Source: Enhydrobacter aerosaccus (lineage in GTDB: Bacteria; Pseudomonadota; Alphaproteobacteria; Reyranellales; Reyranellaceae). Taken from it: 35,157 nucleotides of DNA. The notes beneath the pieces are model-generated. The model did no database searches and was not told the origin of the DNA. It was given only the letters and a program-made list of their open reading frames with translations. Position numbers and translations under genes: made by a program. Of the stretch, positions 1-8,613 are shown piece by piece. Numbering within the stretch: the stretch's first letter is position 1; the number at the start of each line of letters is the position of its first letter. The stretch lies in assembly GCA_903839865.1 (NCBI GenBank), contig CAIMEE010000093.1, forward strand, positions 1 through 35,157, in the 5' to 3' direction.

Positions 1-878
1 ACCGCGCGACCATGATCGACATTGCGGCGCGGCCTCTACTGGACTCTTGGTATCGCTGGCTTGCGATCGATAGCGCCGAGGCGGCCGAGGCCCTCGGGAT
101 CGGCGCGCCCGCCATCCGCAAGGCCCGTGACTTTCTCACCCACGGCAACACCGTCGACATCCACCGGCGGCCAGAAAGCGGCCTGAACGTCGAGCCGCGC
201 ATCGCTGACGACCCACCTCTCATCTATCACCCGACCGGAGAGCAGGCCGCCGGGTTCGACAAGGCGGTCGACGCGATGCTGATCGACTACCGCGCGTCGC
301 TGACACCGGAGCGCCGCATCCTCCTGGAGCGCCATCGGCGAACGGACGCTGCCTACAAGGTCGTGGGCGTTGGCTCCGTCGGCACGATGTGCGGCGTCGT
401 GATGATGGTGTCGGGCAGCGGCGAGATCCTGAACCTGCAGTTCAAGGAGGCGACGCAATCGGTGCTCGAACCCTTCGCCGGGAAAAGCCCCTACCCCCAT
501 CATGGCGAGCGTGTCGTGCGCGGCCAGCGCCTGCTGCAGGCCGCAAGCGACATCCTGCTCGGCTTCGGTACCGGTCCCACCGGCCGGCACATTTATGTGC
601 GCCAGCTGCGCGATGCCAAGGTGAAGCCTGCTCTGGAAACCATGACGGCCCGGCATTTCCGCCGCTATGCCACGACCTGCGGCGAAGCCCTGGCACGCGC
701 CCACGCCCGCACCGCCGACGCAGTGGTCCTCGCGGCCTATCTCGGCCAGGGCCCGTCGTTCGACGAGGCAATCGGCGCGTTCTCAACGGCCTATGGAAAG
801 CAGACGGAGCAGGACCACGAAAGCCTGCAGAAGGCCATCAAATCCGGCCGTTTGACGGCTGCCGCCGACCCGTCCTAG
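1..878 (+). CDS. DUF2252 family protein, 5' end outside window
   Basis: The reading frame is open to the left edge, so the first ATG at 12 is probably internal; DUF2252 proteins usually have over 400 residues and only about 290 are visible. The visible part matches the C-terminal half of the family: a glycine-rich GVGSVGT segment near residue 117, a FKEA motif, [17 protein letters not shown], a YVRQLRD segment, and a [12 protein letters not shown] segment near the end. The family is often described as kinase-like, but no reaction is established that I can cite. The gene ends 25 nt before moaA on the same strand, so the two may be co-transcribed, though nothing links them functionally. Family assignment is firm; function is unknown. 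Confidence 0.85.
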   Translation, partial: RATMIDIAARPLLDSWYRWLAIDSAEAAEALGIGAPAIRKARDFLTHGNTVDIHRRPESGLNVEPRIADDPPLIYHPTGEQAAGFDKAVDAMLIDYRASLTPERRILLERHRRTDAAYKVVGVGSVGTMCGVVMMVSGSGEILNLQFKEATQSVLEPFAGKSPYPHHGERVVRGQRLLQAASDILLGFGTGPTGRHIYVRQLRDAKVKPALETMTARHFRRYATTCGEALARAHARTADAVVLAAYLGQGPSFDEAIGAFSTAYGKQTEQDHESLQKAIKSGRLTAAADPS

Positions 879-903
879 CGGCCATAAGCCCCTTGCAGCG
901 CCT

Positions 904-1923
904 GTGACGCGTCCCCATTATCCGAACTACATGATCGATCCGTTTGGCCGGCACATCTCCTATCTGCGCGTCTCCGTGACGGATCGCTGTGACTTCCGCT
1001 GCGTCTATTGCATGGCGGAGGACATGACCTTCCTGCCCAAGGCGGAAGTGCTAAGCCTCGAGGAACTCGAGCGGCTGTGCAGCGCGTTCGTACGCCGCGG
1101 CGTCAAGAAGCTGCGTCTCACTGGCGGCGAGCCGCTGGTGCGCAAGAACGTGATGTCGCTGGTGCGCGGCCTCGGCAAGCATATCGACTCGGGCGCGCTG
1201 GAAGAATTGACGCTCACCACCAACGGCAGCCAGCTTGCGAAGTATGCGAAGGACCTCGCGGCCGTCGGAGTGAAGCGCCTCAACGTGTCGATGGATACGC
1301 TCGATCCTGTAAAGTTCCGCGAGCTGACGCGCTGGGGCGATCTCGACCAGGTGATGCGCGGCCTCGACGCGGCGCAGGATGCCGGGCTCAAGATCAAGAT
1401 CAATGCCGTGGCGCTGCGCGGAGTGAACGACGGCGAGTTCGAGAAGCTGATCCGCTGGAGCCATGGCCGCGGCATGGACCTCACCTTCATCGAGGTCATG
1501 CCGATGGGCGAGATCGGTGGCGAAGCGCGCCTCGACCAATACATGCCGTTGTCGATGGCGCGCGCCGAGATTGCCAAGCACTTCACGCTCGACGAGAGCG
1601 ACTTCCGCACCGGCGGCCCGGCACGATACTTCAACGTGGCGGAAACCGGCGGCCGGCTGGGCTTCATCACCCCGCTCACCCATAACTTCTGCGAGAGCTG
1701 CAACCGCGTGCGCCTCACCTGCACCGGCACTCTTTATATGTGCCTGGGCCAGGAAGATGCCGCCGACCTGCGCGCGCCGCTGCGGGCGTCGGAGAGCGAC
1801 GATATCCTCGACCGCGCGATCACCGAGGCGATCGCGCGCAAGCCCAAGGGCCACGATTTCATGATCGACCGCCGCCATACGGCGCCTGCCGTGCGCCGTC
1901 ATATGAGCGTTACTGGCGGCTGA
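904..1923 (+). CDS. moaA: GTP 3',8-cyclase MoaA (molybdenum cofactor biosynthesis)
   Basis: MoaA is the radical SAM enzyme that, with MoaC, converts GTP to cyclic pyranopterin monophosphate, the first step of molybdenum cofactor synthesis, in the cytosol. The N-terminal SAM-cluster cysteines are C29, C33 and C36 (CDFRCVYC). The second 4Fe-4S cluster has its CxxC-x13-C ligands at C263, C266 and C280. The protein ends in the Gly-Gly tail typical of MoaA. The length of 339 residues is normal. The start is taken as GTG at 904; an ATG at 931 is a possible alternative because conserved sequence begins near there. No moaC or other moa gene is in the window. Confidence 0.96.
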   Translation: MTRPHYPNYMIDPFGRHISYLRVSVTDRCDFRCVYCMAEDMTFLPKAEVLSLEELERLCSAFVRRGVKKLRLTGGEPLVRKNVMSLVRGLGKHIDSGALEELTLTTNGSQLAKYAKDLAAVGVKRLNVSMDTLDPVKFRELTRWGDLDQVMRGLDAAQDAGLKIKINAVALRGVNDGEFEKLIRWSHGRGMDLTFIEVMPMGEIGGEARLDQYMPLSMARAEIAKHFTLDESDFRTGGPARYFNVAETGGRLGFITPLTHNFCESCNRVRLTCTGTLYMCLGQEDAADLRAPLRASESDDILDRAITEAIARKPKGHDFMIDRRHTAPAVRRHMSVTGG

Positions 1924-1959
1924 TTCTGGCCGCTGACTCTGGCCGCTGACTCTGGCGGC
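1908..1959. repeat. 13-bp tandem repeat bridging moaA stop and DMT gene stop
   Basis: Three consecutive 13-bp units start at 1921, 1934 and 1947 (TGATTCTGGCCGC, TGACTCTGGCCGC, TGACTCTGGCGGC). A weaker fourth unit at 1908-1920 forms the last codons of moaA. Each unit begins with TGA, and because 13 is not a multiple of 3, stops fall in all three frames after moaA. The array fills the gap between two convergent genes. Confidence 0.8.
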
Positions 1960-2894
1960 TAGACCGCCGTCGCCGGTCCGGTCGTTGTATCCGCCGACTT
2001 GATCGCCGCCCGCCGCACCGCTTCGCGGTGGGAGATGTAGAGCGCGCTGGCGAAGATCACCGCGGCGCCAACGAAGGTCCATACATCGGGCGGCTGGAAG
2101 AAGATGAAATAGCCCAGCAGCGCATTCCACAACAGCGACAGGAAGCCGATCGGCTGCAGCAGCGTGATGTCGGCGAGCTGGTAGCCGTTCTGCTGGCAGA
2201 TGTGGCCGACCGTGCCGCAGAGCCCCGCCGCGACGAACCACACGACGTCGCTGGGCGCGGGTGTCTGCCAGAAGTAGATCGCCACCGGAAATGCGCAGAT
2301 CACGATCGCCAGATGCTGCCAGATCACGATCGTGGGCGCCGAGTCGGTCCGCGCCAGCGCCTTGGAGATGATGTTAGAGGCCGAGAAGATCGGCGTCGAG
2401 ATCAGGATGCAGATCGCGCCATAGCCGATGTCGCCGACGCCCGGCCGGATGATGATCATCGCGCCGGCGAAGCCCACGAGCACCGCCATCCAGCGCCGCA
2501 GCCGCACCTTCTCACCGAGAAACAACGCAGCGCCGATGGTCACGAAGATCGGGCCGGTGAATCCCAGCGCCGTCACGCTGGCGAGCGTCGTGAGCGGCAG
2601 GCCGATGAACCACAGGAACATGCCACCGCCGTGGATGGCGCCCCGGAAAAGATGAAGTGGCAGGCGCCTGGTATACATGGCGCGATGGACGCCGAGTTTC
2701 ATGACGATCGGGATCAGCATCAGCGTCCCGAAGAAATAGCGCATGAACGCCATGACGTACGGGTTGAGATGCTGCGAGGGAATGAGCGTGAAGACGTTCA
2801 GCAGGGCAAACGAAACGCCCGACATCGCGATCCACAGAATGCCGCGCAGATTGGGCGTAAGCGCGGACCAGCGTCCCTGAAGCGAAGAAATCAC
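1959..2894 (-). CDS. EamA/DMT-family inner-membrane transporter
   Basis: A 311-residue hydrophobic protein with about ten predicted membrane segments in two EamA halves, as in drug/metabolite transporter (RhaT/YdcZ-like) exporters. The first half begins around residue 15 (ILWIAMSGVSFALLNVF) and the second near residue 155 (IGYGAICILISTPIFSASN). The C-terminus is charged and cytosolic-looking. The substrate cannot be read from sequence; members export amino acids, nucleosides or other small metabolites. The gene is convergent with moaA and does not overlap a neighbour. No clear partner gene. Confidence 0.88.
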   Translation of the reverse strand: MISSLQGRWSALTPNLRGILWIAMSGVSFALLNVFTLIPSQHLNPYVMAFMRYFFGTLMLIPIVMKLGVHRAMYTRRLPLHLFRGAIHGGGMFLWFIGLPLTTLASVTALGFTGPIFVTIGAALFLGEKVRLRRWMAVLVGFAGAMIIIRPGVGDIGYGAICILISTPIFSASNIISKALARTDSAPTIVIWQHLAIVICAFPVAIYFWQTPAPSDVVWFVAAGLCGTVGHICQQNGYQLADITLLQPIGFLSLLWNALLGYFIFFQPPDVWTFVGAAVIFASALYISHREAVRRAAIKSADTTTGPATAV

Positions 2895-2932
2895 GCCGCC
2901 ACTATGTCATACCGACTGCAGCGAAGTGAGCT

Positions 2933-3664
2933 CTAATCCTCGCCCGAAACCGCAATCGGCACGGGATTTCTGGCAGGCGGTACGGACGGCTCGACGTCCT
3001 CGCCGCGCAGGCCGGCGACGAGATCGACCAGCCGCTCGATGTACGGATCGTGGATCTCGAGCGCGCGGGCGTGGGCCGCGGTATTGGCGAGATAGTCGCG
3101 GCAGGCACCGCGGCGGCCCTCCGCGAAGGCGATGTGGTGCGCGGCGCGCTCGATCGGCAGGTCGCCGCAATACTGGCAGTGGCTGGTATCGACCACGAAG
3201 GTGACGGCGTTCACGATCCTGCCGTCGCGCAGCTTCGCCGGCACCCACTTGGCCTGGTAGACGCCCGACAGCATCTCGCGGTTCCAGAGGATGGCGAGTT
3301 CGCTGCGCACCTGCTCCGGCGCGATGCGATAGGCGATGCCCTCGCAGGAACCGCCGCCTTCCAGCGCCAGCATGAGTCCCGGCAGTTCGGGCGTGCCGCG
3401 GCCGAGCGGCACCCAGAAGCAGAAGGACCGCCGCCAGCCCTCGACGTGGCAGGGCGAGGCCTCGGCGAATTCGAGCGCCGGATTCCACATCAGCGAGCCG
3501 TAAGCGAACACCCAGGCTTCCTCGCCCGGTGCGTAGCGGTCGAGCGCCTGCTTGAGGCTGGCTTCGCGCTCTTCCTGGGTCAGGAAGAAGTCGTAGCCCG
3601 CCTTGCGCGCGTCGGCGACGAGCCGTTCAATCTGCTCGGAATTGAGTTCGTCGCGCTTGATCAA
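2933..3664 (-). CDS. ChaC-like gamma-glutamylcyclotransferase
   Basis: ChaC-type enzymes cleave glutathione to 5-oxoproline and Cys-Gly in the cytosol. The diagnostic substrate-loop motif VFAYGSLMWNP lies near residue 52, followed by a GRGTPELPGLMLALEGGGSC segment and EGIAYR, where the family acid residue is expected. The length of 243 residues is usual. The start is TTG at 3664, 10 nt after the stop of the upstream MaoC-like gene; no ATG candidate exists before the conserved core, and the ribosome site is weak, so translation probably follows from the upstream gene. Co-transcription with the hydratase is likely, but a shared pathway is not evident. Confidence 0.87.
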   Translation of the reverse strand: MIKRDELNSEQIERLVADARKAGYDFFLTQEEREASLKQALDRYAPGEEAWVFAYGSLMWNPALEFAEASPCHVEGWRRSFCFWVPLGRGTPELPGLMLALEGGGSCEGIAYRIAPEQVRSELAILWNREMLSGVYQAKWVPAKLRDGRIVNAVTFVVDTSHCQYCGDLPIERAAHHIAFAEGRRGACRDYLANTAAHARALEIHDPYIERLVDLVAGLRGEDVEPSVPPARNPVPIAVSGED

Positions 3665-3674
3665 CGCCGTTCGC

Positions 3675-4142
3675 CTAGTTGCCGTAGACGATGGACATGG
3701 TCTCGGCCACGCAGGCGGGCCGCTCCTGTCCCTCGATTTCGATGGTCACCTGATTGGTCAGCCGCACGCCGCCGCCCGTCATCGGGTCCGCCGCCACCAG
3801 CTTGGCGCGCGCGCGCACCTTCGAGCCGGCCGGCACGGGGCTCGTGAAGCGCACCTTGTTGCAGCCGTAGTTGATGCCGTTCCGCACGTTGTTGATGTGC
3901 GAGATCTGGTGGTTGAGCATCGGGATCAGCGACAGCGTCAGGAAGCCGTGGGCGATGGTCTTGCCGCCCGGCATGTCCTTCTTGGCGCGCTCGACGTCCA
4001 CATGGATCCACTGATGATCGCCGGTCGCTTCCGCGAACTGATCGATGCGCGCTTGCGTCACCTCAACCCAGTCGCTGACGCCGATCTCCTGGCCCACGTA
4101 CTTGTGCATCTCGTTAGGGTGGGAAAATTCCCGCTTTGCCAT
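3675..4142 (-). CDS. MaoC-like (R)-specific enoyl-CoA hydratase
   Basis: A 155-residue single-hotdog protein of the MaoC/NodN type. The hydratase signature is visible near residues 39-66 (ATGDHQWIHVD, then TIAHGFLTLSL), with the Asp/His catalytic pair expected for hydration of trans-2-enoyl-CoA. The start ATG is preceded by GAGG at a good distance. It is the first gene of a two-gene minus-strand unit with the ChaC-like gene. The exact acyl-CoA is unknown; such proteins serve fatty-acid oxidation, polyhydroxyalkanoate supply or secondary pathways. About 110 bp upstream lies a pair of direct repeats that may be an operator. Confidence 0.88.
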   Translation of the reverse strand: MAKREFSHPNEMHKYVGQEIGVSDWVEVTQARIDQFAEATGDHQWIHVDVERAKKDMPGGKTIAHGFLTLSLIPMLNHQISHINNVRNGINYGCNKVRFTSPVPAGSKVRARAKLVAADPMTGGGVRLTNQVTIEIEGQERPACVAETMSIVYGN

Positions 4143-4398
4143 TTCCAGCCTCGACCTGTATTTTTTCTCGGTCTGTGAAGGATATCATAATCCCGTCCGC
4201 CGAGCTTTTTATAAACTCCCGGACGCGCCGCTGAAGCGTCTATCGCGTGCCGTTTGTAGCGATCACGTCCCATTTGTATCGTCACCCGCTTCTTCGCATC
4301 TTGCGAGCCACAAATATGCACAGGAGCGGAACCATTATGGGGTATACGATCGCGCCGTGTGCCCGCACGACTCACTCAACCGGGCCGTAGAATTGTGC
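4143..4398. other. Intergenic region upstream of MaoC-like gene
   Basis: A 256-bp non-coding stretch, more AT-rich than its flanks. It must hold the promoter of the minus-strand MaoC-like gene and the 3' end of the ABC permease transcript. A TATAAA-like box on the minus strand lies around 4208-4214, without a convincing -35. No gene was seen. Confidence 0.5.
4252..4289 (-). promoter_or_regulatory. Pair of 20-bp-spaced direct repeats, candidate operator
   Basis: Read on the minus strand, GTGACGATACAAATGGGAC is followed at once by GTGATCGCTACAAACGGCAC. The two units differ by one inserted base and four substitutions and sit about two helical turns apart, which suits tandem binding of a regulator on one DNA face. 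They lie upstream of the MaoC/ChaC unit. No regulator gene is adjacent. Confidence 0.4.
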
Positions 4399-5196
4399 TC
4401 AAACCTTCTCGGTGACGCCGGCCTTGGGCTGCCAGGTCATCAGGCGGCGTTCGATCACCCCCACGATGGCGTCGAGGATCAGAGCGAAGATCGTCAGCAC
4501 GACGATGCCCGCGAAAACGGTGTTGATGTCGAACGTGCCCTCGGCCTGGAGGATCAAATAGCCGACGCCCTTGGCAGAGCCGAGATACTCGCCGACCACG
4601 GCGCCCACGAAGGCCAGGCCCACGGCATTGTGCAGGCTGGCGAACACCCAGCTCATGGCCGACGGCAGATAGATCGAGCGCAGGAGCTGGCGCTGTGAGG
4701 CCCCCAGCATGCGCGCGTTGGCGAGCAGCACGGGGCTCACCTCGCGCACGCCCTGGTAGACGTTGAAGAAGACCACGAAGAAGACCAGCGTGACGCCGAG
4801 CGCCACCTTCGACCAGATGCCGAGCCCGAACCACACCGCGAAGATCGGCGCCAGCACGACGCGCGGCATCGAATTGAAACCCTTGATGTAGGGCTCCATC
4901 ACCGCAGAAGCGGTGTTGGACAGCGCCAGCCACAGGCCGATGCCCAGCCCTGCGGTAGCGCCGATGACGAAGCCGAGCATGGTCTCCAGCAGGGTGACGC
5001 CGAGATGGACGAAGATCTCGCCCGTCACGAACCAGTCGACGATAGCCCAGAGGATCTTGATCGGCTCACCGAAGAAAAATGCCGCCTGATTGTCGCGCTC
5101 GAAGAAGAAGGGCGGGACGATTCCGGGAGTCGTGAAGACGTGCCACAGCAGCACGAGCCCGGCGAAGACCGCGAACTGCAGGCTGCGCAGCCGCAT
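4399..5196 (-). CDS. ABC transporter permease (SsuC/TauC type)
   Basis: Inner-membrane permease of 265 residues with about six membrane segments. The BPD_transp_1 EAA-like loop that docks the ATPase is visible around residues 168-184 (GASQRQLLRSIYLP). The family imports sulfonates, nitrate, pyrimidine precursors and similar anions or small organics; the ligand cannot be told here. It begins one base after the ATPase stop, so the binding protein, ATPase and permease form one transcript in that order. Nothing is broken. A gap of 256 bp follows it. Confidence 0.93.
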   Translation of the reverse strand: MRLRSLQFAVFAGLVLLWHVFTTPGIVPPFFFERDNQAAFFFGEPIKILWAIVDWFVTGEIFVHLGVTLLETMLGFVIGATAGLGIGLWLALSNTASAVMEPYIKGFNSMPRVVLAPIFAVWFGLGIWSKVALGVTLVFFVVFFNVYQGVREVSPVLLANARMLGASQRQLLRSIYLPSAMSWVFASLHNAVGLAFVGAVVGEYLGSAKGVGYLILQAEGTFDINTVFAGIVVLTIFALILDAIVGVIERRLMTWQPKAGVTEKV

Positions 5197-5197
5197 C

Positions 5198-6028
5198 TCA
5201 GGCGACCTTCTGCTGCTGATAGGCCTTCAGCACTTCTTCCTTCATGGCGCCCCAGATCTCCTTGTGGAGTGCCAGGAAGGCGGGCGTCATGCGAATCTCG
5301 GACACATCGCGCGGCCGGGGCAGGTCGATCCGGAAATCGCCGATCGGATGCGTGCCCGGGCCGGCGGAAAGAACCACGACACGATCGGAGAGCGCGATCG
5401 CCTCTTCCAGGTCATGGGTGATGAAAAGCACGGACTTTTTGTCGACAGCCCACAGCGCCAGAAGCTCGTTCTCCATGAGCTGGCGCGTCTGCACGTCGAG
5501 GGCGGAGAACGGCTCATCCATCAGCAGGATGTCCGGACTGAGGATCAGCGTCTGTGCGAGCGCGAGGCGCTTTCGCATGCCGCCCGACATCTGGTGCGGA
5601 TAACGGTCGCCGAAGCCCGCAAGCCCGACGCGGCGCAGCCATTCCTCGCCCTGTTTCAACGCCTCGGCACGGGCCACGCCGCGGAACTGCAGGCCCGCGA
5701 TCACATTGTCGATGCCGGTCCGCCACGGCATCAGCGCGTCGGCCTGGAACATGTACCCGGCACGCCTGTTGACGCCGTCGGCGACGCGCAACTCTTCGCC
5801 GAACACCTTGATTGAGCCGGACGACGGACCGAGCAGACCGGCGGCCACGTTGAGCAACGTCGACTTGCCGCAGCCGGTCGGTCCCACGACCGACACGAAC
5901 TCGCCCGCGCCCACCGTCAGTGTCGCGTGCGACACGGCGGTGTAGGGCGCGCCGCCATCGCGGCCGGCGAACCGGCACGTGATGTCGTCCAGCGCCAAGG
6001 CTGGCACAGGGGCCGGCACGTCGTTCAT
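5198..6028 (-). CDS. ABC transporter ATP-binding protein (SsuB/TauB type)
   Basis: The cytosolic ATPase of the adjacent importer, 276 residues. Walker A is GPTGCGKST at 49-57, the Q-loop glutamine is near 95, the signature MSGGM is at 147-151, Walker B LLMDEP at 168-173, followed by the D-loop SALD and the H-loop histidine in LFITHD. It lies 18 nt after the binding-protein gene and one base before the permease. All catalytic motifs are intact. The ligand is undetermined. Confidence 0.95.
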   Translation of the reverse strand: MNDVPAPVPALALDDITCRFAGRDGGAPYTAVSHATLTVGAGEFVSVVGPTGCGKSTLLNVAAGLLGPSSGSIKVFGEELRVADGVNRRAGYMFQADALMPWRTGIDNVIAGLQFRGVARAEALKQGEEWLRRVGLAGFGDRYPHQMSGGMRKRLALAQTLILSPDILLMDEPFSALDVQTRQLMENELLALWAVDKKSVLFITHDLEEAIALSDRVVVLSAGPGTHPIGDFRIDLPRPRDVSEIRMTPAFLALHKEIWGAMKEEVLKAYQQQKVA

Positions 6029-6046
6029 GGTGACGATCGCTTCAGC

Positions 6047-7087
6047 CTAGGCGTGCTTCGTGGCTTTGGCCGCGAACTCGTTGGTCCACGTGTCCTCGAG
6101 CTTGATCTTGGCCTTGTCCGCCTCGAGCTTGGGATCGGCCGAGAGCAGGAACTTGAGGCAATTCTCCTGCGCGCCCGCCGGCATCATGCCATCCGGCGAG
6201 ATCGTCTCGCGCACGCCCGAGAAGGACTTCTCGTAGATCGCCTGATCGCCCAGCAGATATTCCTTCGGCACCGTCTTGGCGACGTCGGCGGGCGACGCCT
6301 TCTGCAGCCAGGCGTCGGCGCTGACAATGGCATTGGTGAGCGCCTGCGCGGTATTGGGATTCTTGGCGAGGAAGCTCGGCTGCGCGTAGAGGCAGGCGGC
6401 CGGATAGGCGCCGCCGAACACGTCCTGGTTGCCCTTCGCGGTGCGCGTGTCGACCACGATCTGGATCTCACCCTTGTCCTGCAGGATGGTGAGCGCCGGA
6501 TCGGTCTGGGAGATGCCGTCGACCTGGCCCTTCTCGATCGCCGCCACGACGGTCGCGCCGGCGCCGACGCCGATCGCCACGAAATCCTTCTCCTTGAGAC
6601 CGCCCTTCGCCGCCCAGCCGATCAGCAGCATGTGCGTGGACGACCCAGGCGCGCTGACGCCGAACTTCATGCCCTTGATGTCGGCCGGGCCCTTCACCTT
6701 GGCGGCGATCTCCTTGCGCAGGCCGATGGCGATCTGCATGCCGCGTCCCATCAATGCGAAGCCCTTGATTGCCTGTCCGCGCTGCTGCATGCGGATCGTG
6801 TGTTCGTAGGCGCCCGACGTCACGTCGGCGCTGCCGCCCATCAGGGCCTCGAGCGATTTGGAGCCGCCCTGGAAGTCGTTGATCTCGACATCGAGCCCGG
6901 CTTCCTTGAAGTAACCCTTCTTCTCCGCGATCGTGAGCGGCAGGTCATAAAGAGCAGACTTGCCGCCGACGGCGAGAATCACCTTGGTCTTCTCGGGCTT
7001 GCCCTGCGCGCGCGCAATGTACGGCGCGGCCACGAGGGCCGGAACGGCGGCCAGAATCGCACGGCGCGGGAGAGGCAGCTTGGTCAT
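6047..7087 (-). CDS. ABC transporter substrate-binding protein (NMT1/SsuA-like)
   Basis: Periplasmic binding protein of 346 residues for the adjacent ATPase and permease. The start at 7087 is chosen because GGAGGA stands 6 nt upstream; the frame continues further upstream without a plausible start. The N-terminus has a twin-arginine-like signal (MTKLPLPRRAILAAVPALVAAP) ending in ARAQG. The mature domain has the NMT1/SsuA pattern: AVGGKSALYDLPLTIAEKKG, then YFKEAGLDVE and the glycine-rich GGSKSLEALMGGSADV loop. Despite the NMT1 label, no TPP riboswitch or thiamine gene is nearby. The ligand is unknown. Confidence 0.92.
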   Translation of the reverse strand: MTKLPLPRRAILAAVPALVAAPYIARAQGKPEKTKVILAVGGKSALYDLPLTIAEKKGYFKEAGLDVEINDFQGGSKSLEALMGGSADVTSGAYEHTIRMQQRGQAIKGFALMGRGMQIAIGLRKEIAAKVKGPADIKGMKFGVSAPGSSTHMLLIGWAAKGGLKEKDFVAIGVGAGATVVAAIEKGQVDGISQTDPALTILQDKGEIQIVVDTRTAKGNQDVFGGAYPAACLYAQPSFLAKNPNTAQALTNAIVSADAWLQKASPADVAKTVPKEYLLGDQAIYEKSFSGVRETISPDGMMPAGAQENCLKFLLSADPKLEADKAKIKLEDTWTNEFAAKATKHA

Positions 7088-7143
7088 CGTTTCCTCCGGT
7101 AAAGGCTTGTTGGCGCGGAGAGTGCCGCAAGGCCGGGACTGCT

Positions 7144-7431
7144 TCAACCCATGCGCTGTCGCACCCCGACTTCCTCGTAGGCCGTACAGCAAACGATCCG
7201 CCACGCTCCACTGTTGACGTAGAACGCCAATAAGTCGGTCATCGCCTGCAGCCGGGCTTCGGCGGTGGACCAGACGATCGCCTTGCTCTGCACGAGAAGG
7301 CTCGGCTCGGCGATATGCCGCGCGACGGCGGCGGGGGCGGCGTCGTTGTAGGCGTCCCGGTAGCCGGCGAAGAAGCGCTCGACCTCTTCGCTGAGGCGGG
7401 CCTCTACTTGAATGGGCGCTCCTGCCACCAC
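7144..7431 (-). CDS. Short NTF2/SnoaL-like frame, apparently truncated
   Basis: A 95-residue frame between the crotonase and the ABC binding protein, overlapping the crotonase 3' end by 28 nt. Residues 10-75 resemble the first helices and strand of NTF2-like (SnoaL) small domains: EVERFFAGYRDAYNDA, then VARHIAEPSLLV. Full-length members have about 120-150 residues, so the later beta strands are missing; no continuation was found in the other two frames down to 7088. It may be a short expressed gene or the 5' remnant of a decayed one. The C-terminal part (WRIVCCTAYEE) does not look like the family. Confidence 0.45.
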   Translation of the reverse strand: MVAGAPIQVEARLSEEVERFFAGYRDAYNDAAPAAVARHIAEPSLLVQSKAIVWSTAEARLQAMTDLLAFYVNSGAWRIVCCTAYEEVGVRQRMG

Positions 7432-8264
7432 GGGAAGTACGAGGGCATGCCCGTCGTCACCTTCATGGGGAAACGCGCCGGACGCTTCTCGAGGAAGGCG
7501 GTCACCCCTTCCTTGACGTCATCGGACTTGCCGCGGGCATAGATTCCCTTCGAGTCGACCTTGTGGGCTTCCATCGGATGATCGGCACCCAGCATCTTCC
7601 AGATCATCTGGCGATTGAGCGCCACGGCCACCGGCGCGGTGTTGTCGGCGATCTCGCGGGCGAGTGCGTAGGCGGCCGGCAGCAGATCGTCGGGTTTGTG
7701 GACCGAGCGTACGAGGCGACCCTTGAGCGCTTCATCCGCGCCGAAAACCCGGCCGGTCATCACCCATTCGAGTGCCTGCTGCGGACCGACGAGGCGCGGC
7801 AGGAACCAGCTCGAGCAGGCTTCCATTACGATGGCGCGGCGCGTGAAGACGAAGCCGTAGCGTGCGGCTTCCGACGCGAGCCGCACATCCATCGCGAGTT
7901 GCATGGTGATGCCGACGCCCACGGCGGGTCCGTTGCAGGCGGCAATGGTGGGCTTAAGTGAATCGTAAAGGCGCAGCGTAAACAGGCCGCCACCATCGCG
8001 ATGGCCGTCGAGGCCGGGATCCGTCCCGCGATTTTCAGCGTTGAAGGTATTGGCGCCGCCCGACAGGTCGGCACCGGCACAGAAGCCGCGGCCCGCGCCG
8101 GTGAAGACGACGGCGCGCACGTCATCGTCGCGGTCGGCGCGATCCATGGCGTCGAGCAGTTCCGACAGCATTTTGCCGGTGAAGGCGTTGAGCTTGTCGG
8201 GCCGGTTCAGGGTGACGGTGAGGATGCCGTCCTTGATTTCGTACTTGATCGTCTCGTAGGCCAT
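7404..8264 (-). CDS. Crotonase-family enoyl-CoA hydratase/isomerase
   Basis: A 286-residue crotonase. The start at 8264 follows GAGGAA; an in-frame extension upstream lies inside the flippase gene and is rejected. The two oxyanion-hole segments are present: GRGFCAGADLSG near residue 59-70 and ACNGPAVGVGIT near 109-120. The conserved FLPRLVG block follows, with a Glu in MEACSSWF, where many hydratases have PE-G-S. The enzyme acts on a CoA thioester in the cytosol; the substrate is unknown. It starts 7 nt after the flippase gene and is probably co-transcribed with it. Confidence 0.92.
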   Translation of the reverse strand: MAYETIKYEIKDGILTVTLNRPDKLNAFTGKMLSELLDAMDRADRDDDVRAVVFTGAGRGFCAGADLSGGANTFNAENRGTDPGLDGHRDGGGLFTLRLYDSLKPTIAACNGPAVGVGITMQLAMDVRLASEAARYGFVFTRRAIVMEACSSWFLPRLVGPQQALEWVMTGRVFGADEALKGRLVRSVHKPDDLLPAAYALAREIADNTAPVAVALNRQMIWKMLGADHPMEAHKVDSKGIYARGKSDDVKEGVTAFLEKRPARFPMKVTTGMPSYFPWWQERPFK

Positions 8265-8271
8265 GGCTTCC

Positions 8272-8613
8272 TCAGGTCTGATTGATGAGCATGACGCCGC
8301 CCATGATGAGCGCGATGCCACCGGCCTGCTTGAGGCCGAAGGGCTCGCCGAACAGGAAGTAAGCGAGCACGGCCACAATTGCGTAGGACAAGGAAACACT
8401 CGGAAAAGCGACCGACACCGGAATCTTGCGCAGCGCGAACATGTACATGAATGCCGCCGAACCGTAGAGCGCGAGACCTAGCAGGCTCGAGGGCCTCAAT
8501 ACCTGGGCCACGAGGGTGGGCGCATCCGCGCCAGCCTTCAGCAGCATTTGTCCAGCGATGCCCGCCAGAATGCCGACACCGAGCACGACGTAGTAGATCA
8601 ACATTTCAGCCAT
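8272..8613 (-). CDS. 4-TM SMR/EamA-type protein, ArnE-like lipid-sugar flippase candidate
   Basis: A 113-residue inner-membrane protein with four predicted helices, the size of SMR proteins and of ArnE/ArnF. Features include GQMLLKAGAD after helix 1, a YMFALRKIPVSVAFPSVSLS segment, and a C-terminal GGIALIMGGVMLI helix, matching the EamA half-repeat. It overlaps the 3' end of the GT2 gene by 8 nt. ArnE/ArnF-type proteins flip undecaprenyl-phosphate sugars, and a Dol-P-Man-synthase-like GT2 makes such lipids, so the pairing suggests a flippase. Only one such gene is present, so it would work as a homodimer. A drug-efflux role cannot be excluded. Confidence 0.8.
   Translation of the reverse strand: MAEMLIYYVVLGVGILAGIAGQMLLKAGADAPTLVAQVLRPSSLLGLALYGSAAFMYMFALRKIPVSVAFPSVSLSYAIVAVLAYFLFGEPFGLKQAGGIALIMGGVMLINQT

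Noticed and set aside
7088..7143. Possible TPP riboswitch before the NMT1-like binding protein
   Set aside because: Only 56 bp, with none of the conserved CUGAGA or ACCUGA elements of the THI box.
7088..7204. N-terminal extension of the ABC binding protein to 7204
   Set aside because: The extra residues do not resemble a signal peptide, while ATG at 7087 has GGAGGA upstream and a proper signal sequence.
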